Shown: in pieces, positions 43,235-47,237 of the stretch
Position numbering within the stretch: position 1 is the stretch's first letter
How the letters are laid out: every line of letters begins with the position of its first letter
Notes under the pieces: generated by a model
What the model was told of the DNA's origin: nothing
The model's database searches: none
The model's input: the letters and a program-made list of their open reading frames with translations, nothing else
Assembly (NCBI GenBank): GCA_902812365.1
Contig: CADDZC010000025.1
Coordinates: 1 to 47,237 of the forward strand
Direction: 5' to 3'
DNA length: 47,237 nucleotides
Source of the DNA: Acidobacteriota bacterium
GTDB lineage: Bacteria > Acidobacteriota > Terriglobia > UBA7540
Translations under genes and position numbers: made by a program

Positions 43235-44539
43235 GTGCCGCCGATCGTCGAGATTCGCGACGTCTCTCAGTACGCCGGGCAGGAGGTGGTGATCCAGGGA
43301 TGGCTCTATAACCTGCGGGAGAGTGGAAAGCTGTTGTTTCCGCTGGTTCGCGACGGGACGGGAATCATCCAGGGCGTGGTGGTGAAGGCGGCGGTTGCGC
43401 CCGAAGTGTTTGAAGCGGTTCGCCATCTCACTCAGGAATCGTCGCTGCGCGTCACGGGCCGCGTGCGGGCGGAGAAGCGAGCCCCGGGGGGTTACGAGCT
43501 CGAGGTCACGGCGGCCGAGGTGATCCAGCGGGTGCCGCCCGAGCGGCCCTATCCCATCACACCGAAGGAACACGGGATCGAGTTTTTGATGGATCACCGC
43601 CATCTGTGGCTGCGTTCCATGCGCCAGCGGGCGATTTTGGGCGTCCGGCACGAGATCATCAAGGCGGCGCGGGATTTTTTGGACAGCCAGGGCTTCACGC
43701 TGGTGGATACGCCCATCTTAACCCCGGCGGCCTGCGAGGGGACGACAACGCTGTTTGAAGTGAACTATTTTGGTGACAAAGCCTATCTGACCCAGTCCGG
43801 CCAGCTCTATAACGAGGCGGCCGCTATGGCCGTCGGCAAGACATATTGCTTCGGGCCTACGTTCCGCGCCGAGAAGTCCAAAACGCGCCGGCACTTGACG
43901 GAGTTTTGGATGGTCGAACCGGAGGTGGCTTTCGCCCACCTCGACGACATCTGCGCGTTGGCCGAACAACTGGTGAGCTTTGTGGTGGAGCGGGTGCTGG
44001 CGAAACGACGGGAGGAATTAAAGACGCTCGAGCGGGACCTTTCGAAGCTGGAAAACTGCCGACCCCCCTTCCCCCGCATCCGTTACGACGAGGCGGTGAA
44101 CCGGCTGCAGCAGAAAGGGAGCGAGATTCGGTGGGGCAATGATTTCGGCGGCACCGACGAGACGATCCTTTCGGAGCAATTTGATCGCCCGGTGCTGGTG
44201 ACCCACTACCCCGGTTCGGTCAAGGCATTTTACATGGCGCCGGATCGGGAGCGGCCGGAGCTGGCCTTGTGCGTGGACATGCTGGCTCCGGAGGGCTACG
44301 GCGAGATTATCGGCGGGGGAGAGCGCCTGGCCGACTTCGAGCTGCTCGCGCGCAGAATCGAAGAGCATCAGCTTCCGCGTCAGGCCTTCGAGTGGTACCT
44401 CGACCTGCGGCGTTACGGCAGCGTTCCTCACGCTGGCTTCGGCATGGGCATCGAGCGTGTGGTGGCGTGGGTCTGCGGGCTCGAGCACGTTCGAGAGACG
44501 ATCCCGTTCCCGAGAATGCTCTATCGGCTCACACCTTGA
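43235..44539 (+). CDS. asnS: Asparaginyl-tRNA synthetase
   Basis: 434 residues from a GTG with GGAAGG about 8 nt upstream. It has the OB-fold anticodon-binding domain ([26 protein letters not shown]), then the class II core with motif 2 in [22 protein letters not shown] and motif 3 in [13 protein letters not shown]. The Asn-type arrangement EPEVAFA after motif 2 separates it from AspRS. The enzyme charges tRNA-Asn in the cytoplasm. The C-terminus ends [10 protein letters not shown], typical of the family. Confidence 0.96.
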   Translation: MPPIVEIRDVSQYAGQEVVIQGWLYNLRESGKLLFPLVRDGTGIIQGVVVKAAVAPEVFEAVRHLTQESSLRVTGRVRAEKRAPGGYELEVTAAEVIQRVPPERPYPITPKEHGIEFLMDHRHLWLRSMRQRAILGVRHEIIKAARDFLDSQGFTLVDTPILTPAACEGTTTLFEVNYFGDKAYLTQSGQLYNEAAAMAVGKTYCFGPTFRAEKSKTRRHLTEFWMVEPEVAFAHLDDICALAEQLVSFVVERVLAKRREELKTLERDLSKLENCRPPFPRIRYDEAVNRLQQKGSEIRWGNDFGGTDETILSEQFDRPVLVTHYPGSVKAFYMAPDRERPELALCVDMLAPEGYGEIIGGGERLADFELLARRIEEHQLPRQAFEWYLDLRRYGSVPHAGFGMGIERVVAWVCGLEHVRETIPFPRMLYRLTP

Positions 44540-44880
44540 GGCGCGCCGGGTGGTTAACGCCAGAAGTATCACTTCGCTGAAGTATTAATATATCAGATAA
44601 TTCCCGATTGGAAGCGATGCCCGACGTTGGGCACAAAAGAGAATCTCTGTGCCTGTCGGCCGGCCGATGAATAATGCGCCGGATAACCCGGGGGCGGAGC
44701 GAATTCTCATCTAGCCCGTGTGGTTTCAGCAATTTGTCGCCGGTCGGCCGGCGAGCCAAGGCTCGGGCGGAGCCGCTTCATTTGGCCCGTCGCTTGCACG
44801 GGAACGTCCAGCCTGCTCGGACGCCCGGACGGGGCGTCATCGGCAGCGCGGGCGGTCGGTGAACAAGATTGGGGTGAAGC
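44540..44880. other. Intergenic stretch without a recognisable gene
   Basis: An AT-rich island (about 44575-44605) follows a small hairpin ACTTC/GAAGT. A CGGCCGGCCG palindrome lies near 44660. No protein-like frame or tRNA seen. Confidence 0.45.
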
Positions 44881-45315
44881 GTGGACTTTCGGTTGAAGCG
44901 ATCTAAGCGCGCCATCCGGGTGTTTCTGCGGACGGCCTATACCGATGAGCGGTTGGCGTGGCTGCTGGCTCATGCGCGCAGCGGCAAACTCTCGTATCAC
45001 TCCTGCTGCTGTCTGGTCGGGGTGGCCACCGCCGACCACATGCTGGAAGGGCGAACGCCGGCCAGCGCCCTGCCGGCGTCCCATTACGCCTTGGCCAAAA
45101 GGTTTCTGGGCGCGCCGGAAGCCGAGCTCGCCTACCGCCACTTGGGCCTGGTAGCGCCGCGCTGCGCGGTTTCCGCGGATGAGGAGCGTCGCCGGCGCCT
45201 TATCCCCATGATTCGCGCCGAAATGCGGCGGCGCGAATGGCTGCGGGCTCAGCGTGAAGCTCAAGAATCGTTGGTGCCGGCGCGCCTTGGCGCGCGCTTG
45301 GACCTGCTGGCGTAA
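44881..45315 (+). CDS. Small hypothetical protein, basic and helical
   Basis: 144 residues from a GTG with GGGGTGA upstream. It contains AYTDERLAWLLAHARSGKLSYHSCCCLVG, with three consecutive cysteines, and an Arg-rich helix at the C-terminus (RLIPMIRAEMRRREWLRAQREAQ). No membrane segment or signal peptide, so cytoplasmic. I do not recognise the family. Amino-acid composition and frame length look like a real gene rather than chance. The basic tail could bind nucleic acid, but that is speculation. Confidence 0.55.
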   Translation: MDFRLKRSKRAIRVFLRTAYTDERLAWLLAHARSGKLSYHSCCCLVGVATADHMLEGRTPASALPASHYALAKRFLGAPEAELAYRHLGLVAPRCAVSADEERRRRLIPMIRAEMRRREWLRAQREAQESLVPARLGARLDLLA

Positions 45316-45402
45316 GCAGCGAGTCGGCGCCAGAAGCCTGACGACGGCCGCGGTCGCGACCTCACCCTGCCGGATCCGCGCCGAGGGCTTCCGCGAGCAC
45401 CC

Positions 45403-45978
45403 TCACCGCGTTGCTAGCCCCTCGCCCTTTTCCCGCCGTCCGGACCACCGCTTGCCCGCCTGATCGACCGGCACCCAAACGAAATTAGCCCACGCCGTCT
45501 CGAGAATCCGGCAGTGCTCACAGTCGAATCGCTTTCGAGTCTGCGCGCGCCCGCTGATTCGAGCCGGTGTCACCGTGTCAAACTCGATGCGGGTCACCAG
45601 CGGGCACGACTTGGGGGTGGAATTCCGGGCGCCCTCCTCGGTCGGGCAAGGTAGGTAGCTGCGGGTTGTGCCGATCCACTTGGACCCTACGCGGCGGCAC
45701 TCGGTGCGGATGTAGGCCCCGCGGCGGGCGAGGCCGGGCGGAATGTTGATCCACAGCGCGTCCAGGGTATCTCCGCTGAGACGCACTCGATATTCATTTC
45801 CCGTCACCTCCGACCTCCAGACGACCGGACGAGGGGAGAGCGCCATTGCCCGAAGCGTGCCGGCATCTTGCGCGCGCCCGCCGTTCGCGCCACCCCAACC
45901 CACCATGATTGCCGCCAGCGTGATCATCCTCGCTGTTCGGCCGTTCTTCACCCCATGAACAGGGTTGAGGTTTGCCAT
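45403..45978 (-). CDS. Exported cysteine-containing hypothetical protein
   Basis: About 191 residues from the ATG at 45978; a GTG ten codons on is an alternative. A signal peptide (MITLAAIMVGWGGANGGRAQ) precedes a beta-rich domain: VVWRSEVTGNEYRVRLSGDTL, then WINIPPGLARRGAYIRTECRRVGSKWIGTTRSY. Several cysteines follow, including a CEHC pair, so disulfides or metal binding outside the cytoplasm are likely. No known family is recognised. It is divergent from the CxxC peroxiredoxin at 46095, 116 bp apart, so they may share control. Confidence 0.6.
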   Translation of the reverse strand: MANLNPVHGVKNGRTARMITLAAIMVGWGGANGGRAQDAGTLRAMALSPRPVVWRSEVTGNEYRVRLSGDTLDALWINIPPGLARRGAYIRTECRRVGSKWIGTTRSYLPCPTEEGARNSTPKSCPLVTRIEFDTVTPARISGRAQTRKRFDCEHCRILETAWANFVWVPVDQAGKRWSGRREKGEGLATR

Positions 45979-46058
45979 ATTTAGATGATACCACAATGGC
46001 AGATACAGCATCGAGCATAAACGACGAAGGCAATTCAACGCAGAAAGTCGTTCAGCTT

Positions 46059-46067
46059 TGTTAGAAT
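46059..46067 (+). promoter_or_regulatory. Extended -10 promoter for the peroxiredoxin gene
   Basis: TGTTAGAAT matches TGnTAGAAT, 27 bp before the GTG at 46095. No good -35 box. Confidence 0.4.
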
Positions 46068-46094
46068 AGAAGAGCGGAACGAGGAGGAAGAGGC

Positions 46095-46589
46095 GTGCCC
46101 GCAACAGCGATTAGCAAGGGAGCTCCAGCGTTTGAACTATTCGATCTGAAAGGCGAGCGGTATCGGTTGCAGGAGGGACTGGCCCGAGGGCCACTCTTGA
46201 TTGCGTTCTTTAAAGTTGCCTGCCCCACGTGCCAGTATGCCTTTCCCTTCGTCGAACGGATTCACCGGCAGTTCGTTGACCCGGGCGCCCAAGTTTGGGG
46301 TATTTCGCAGGACGATGTCGAGTCCAGCCGCGGCTTCGCCGAGCGTTATGGAGTGACGTTTCCTATTCTCATCGATGAGCCGCCCTACGCCGCTTCCCGC
46401 GCTTACGGCGTGCGGTTCACTCCGACCTTGTTCTTGGTCGACTCCAACGGTCACATCTCGCTCTCTAGTGACGGTTTTTCGAAGTCCGACCTCATCGAAA
46501 TCCAAAAACGGCTGGCTCAACATTACTCGCAGACGGTGCCGCCGCTGTTCCGTGCCGACGAAAAAGTTCCCGAATACAAACCTGGGTGA
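46095..46589 (+). CDS. Thioredoxin-fold peroxiredoxin/TlpA-like protein with CxxC motif
   Basis: 164 residues from a GTG with GAGGAGGAAGAGG just upstream. AhpC/TSA-like fold: APAFELFDLKGERYRLQEGL, then LLIAFFKVACPTCQYAFPFVERI with a CPTC redox pair, GISQDDVESSRGFAERYGVTFPIL, and the cis-proline loop VRFTPTLFLVD. It has no signal peptide, so cytoplasmic. It should reduce peroxides or exchange disulfides; the CPTC arrangement is closer to TlpA/BCP-type than to typical 2-Cys peroxiredoxins. The organism also has bshA, so a bacillithiol-linked partner is possible (inference). Confidence 0.85.
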   Translation: MPATAISKGAPAFELFDLKGERYRLQEGLARGPLLIAFFKVACPTCQYAFPFVERIHRQFVDPGAQVWGISQDDVESSRGFAERYGVTFPILIDEPPYAASRAYGVRFTPTLFLVDSNGHISLSSDGFSKSDLIEIQKRLAQHYSQTVPPLFRADEKVPEYKPG

Positions 46590-46683
46590 GGGTCCAAAAG
46601 CTGAGGCTTGGTTCAAGCCTGGAAGATAGTAGCGTTACAAACCGGGTAATCGAGCCCCGAGGGCGGAGAATCACGCGGTGGGG

Positions 46684-46845
46684 TCAGACAGCGTCAATTT
46701 CGTTCTGACGCTTCTTGTGTTTCACCGGCTTTCGCCTTCCTTCCGCTACGGCTCGGGAAGGCGGAGGCATCCCCACGAGGAGGCGGGCCCGCCGCTTCAC
46801 TTCCTTGGAGCTTTGAAACCCCCGAGTTTTACGTCGCGCACTCAT
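46684..46845 (-). CDS. Small basic protein, probable real short gene
   Basis: 53 residues from the ATG at 46845: it opens SARRKTRGFQSSKEVKRRAR and ends near KHKKRQNEIDAV, with a PPPSRAV segment between. I have an impression of similar short proteins ending in basic KHKKR motifs in acidobacteria, but cannot confirm it here. It begins 71 bp downstream of the selenocysteine tRNA on the same strand. The ribosome site is weak. The end of the gene encodes a 7-bp inverted repeat (AGCGTCA/TGACGCT). Function unknown. Confidence 0.45.
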   Translation of the reverse strand: MSARRKTRGFQSSKEVKRRARLLVGMPPPSRAVAEGRRKPVKHKKRQNEIDAV

Positions 46846-46916
46846 GACCGGCAGCCGCTCGTCTAAGGTCTGGTCGGCTCGCCGCGATCCGCTCTCTCCG
46901 TCGGCGGCGAGGGCAA

Positions 46917-47011
46917 TGGCGGAAGTGTGTCGGAATCGAACCGACCGGTCTACCGGAGGCAGACCCGCAGGATTTGAAGTCCTGGGCGAACACCAGCCCG
47001 CATGCACTTCC
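46917..47011 (-). tRNA. selC: Selenocysteine tRNA (anticodon TCA)
   Basis: 95 nt with encoded CCA. Read on the minus strand: acceptor GGAAGTGC against ACACTTCC (seven pairs, the eighth is C-A), discriminator G and CCA. The D arm is the bacterial tRNA-Sec hallmark, six pairs GCGGGC/GTTCGC around a TGGT tetraloop. The anticodon stem CAGGA/TCCTG encloses CTTCAAA (anticodon TCA). The long variable arm GGTCTGCC/GGTAGACC closes on TCC, and the T arm carries TTCGATT. It reads UGA as selenocysteine with SelA, SelB and SelD, none of which is in the window. Confidence 0.93.
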
Positions 47012-47180
47012 AACAGCAGTGTGCCTCAAGTGCAGTGGAGCCGGCAAGGGCTTGGGGGCAGCGAGGGCTATGCCGGATCACGCTGAAACCTGGCGCGGGA
47101 TGGGCGGGGGCTTTAAAGCTGGACAGACGCTGACAAGCTTGGCAGAATACCGGCAGGGTACGGAACCGATTCCGTAAGGT

Positions 47181-47237
47181 CGGGGCGTGGCGCAGCCTGG
47201 TAGCGCGCTTGCCTTGGGCGCAAGAGGTCCCCGGTTC
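47181..47237 (+). tRNA. tRNA-Pro (TGG), cut by window end
   Basis: Acceptor 5' strand CGGGGCG, D arm GCGC/GCGC around AGCCTGGTA, anticodon stem CTTGC/GCAAG with loop CTTGGGC (anticodon TGG), then the start of the T arm (CCCCGGTTC). The 3' end is beyond the window. Confidence 0.9.

Noticed and set aside
46660-46710. Rho-independent terminator after the peroxiredoxin gene
   Set aside because: The AGCGTCA/TGACGCT hairpin is followed by TCTTGTG rather than a T-run and overlaps the small minus-strand gene.

Overview
The window is a GC-rich chromosomal segment from a Gram-negative-type bacterium, most likely a member of the Acidobacteriota. The support is a secreted VWA protein of the type expanded in that phylum, a BshA-type bacillithiol glycosyltransferase next to an unusual long Hfq-like protein, many GTG and TTG starts, and several small lineage-type hypothetical proteins. 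The phylum call is inference from gene content. No rRNA and no intact mobile element is present.

Layout. 1-6985: a truncated TIR-transmembrane gene, a secreted DUF5597/GH35-like glycosidase, an OmpR-type two-component pair and a LarA-like (DUF2088) gene. 6989-11358, minus strand: tmk, holB, Hfq-like, a small secreted protein and bshA, divergent from yggS. 11383-15946, plus strand: yggS, a sodium:solute symporter, an MXAN_5187-like protein and purH. 15969-19218: a secreted VWA protein divergent from a secreted TIM-barrel-like protein, with nested inverted repeats between them. 19234-22817, minus strand: a nucleotide-sugar dehydrogenase, glycosyltransferase and methyltransferase operon for surface polysaccharide. 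23082-23442: a CAT-anticodon tRNA (probably Ile2) with a decayed tyrosine integrase remnant at its 3' end. 23939-32794: a long lipid cluster, DUF177-rpmF-plsX-fabH-fabD-fabG-acpP-fabF followed by etfB-etfA. 32969-37677, minus strand: an MFS transporter, an HpcH/HpaI aldolase and a Tat-exported glycosidase, probably one carbohydrate-use operon. 38385-44539: an orphan NarL-type histidine kinase, gamma-glutamyltransferase, a sugar-phosphate isomerase-like gene and asnS. 44881-47237: small hypotheticals, a CxxC peroxiredoxin, a selenocysteine tRNA on the minus strand and the start of tRNA-Pro.

The two least explained items are these. First, a roughly 540-nt leader in front of the Tat glycosidase operon begins at a near-consensus minus-strand promoter (38224-38252) and carries five degenerate copies of a motif ending in TTGAAAA, plus a long perfect stem-loop; a related motif lies upstream of fabH. 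Second, the tRNA-Sec gene implies that the organism decodes UGA as selenocysteine, so short genes ending in TGA in this genome deserve a second look.
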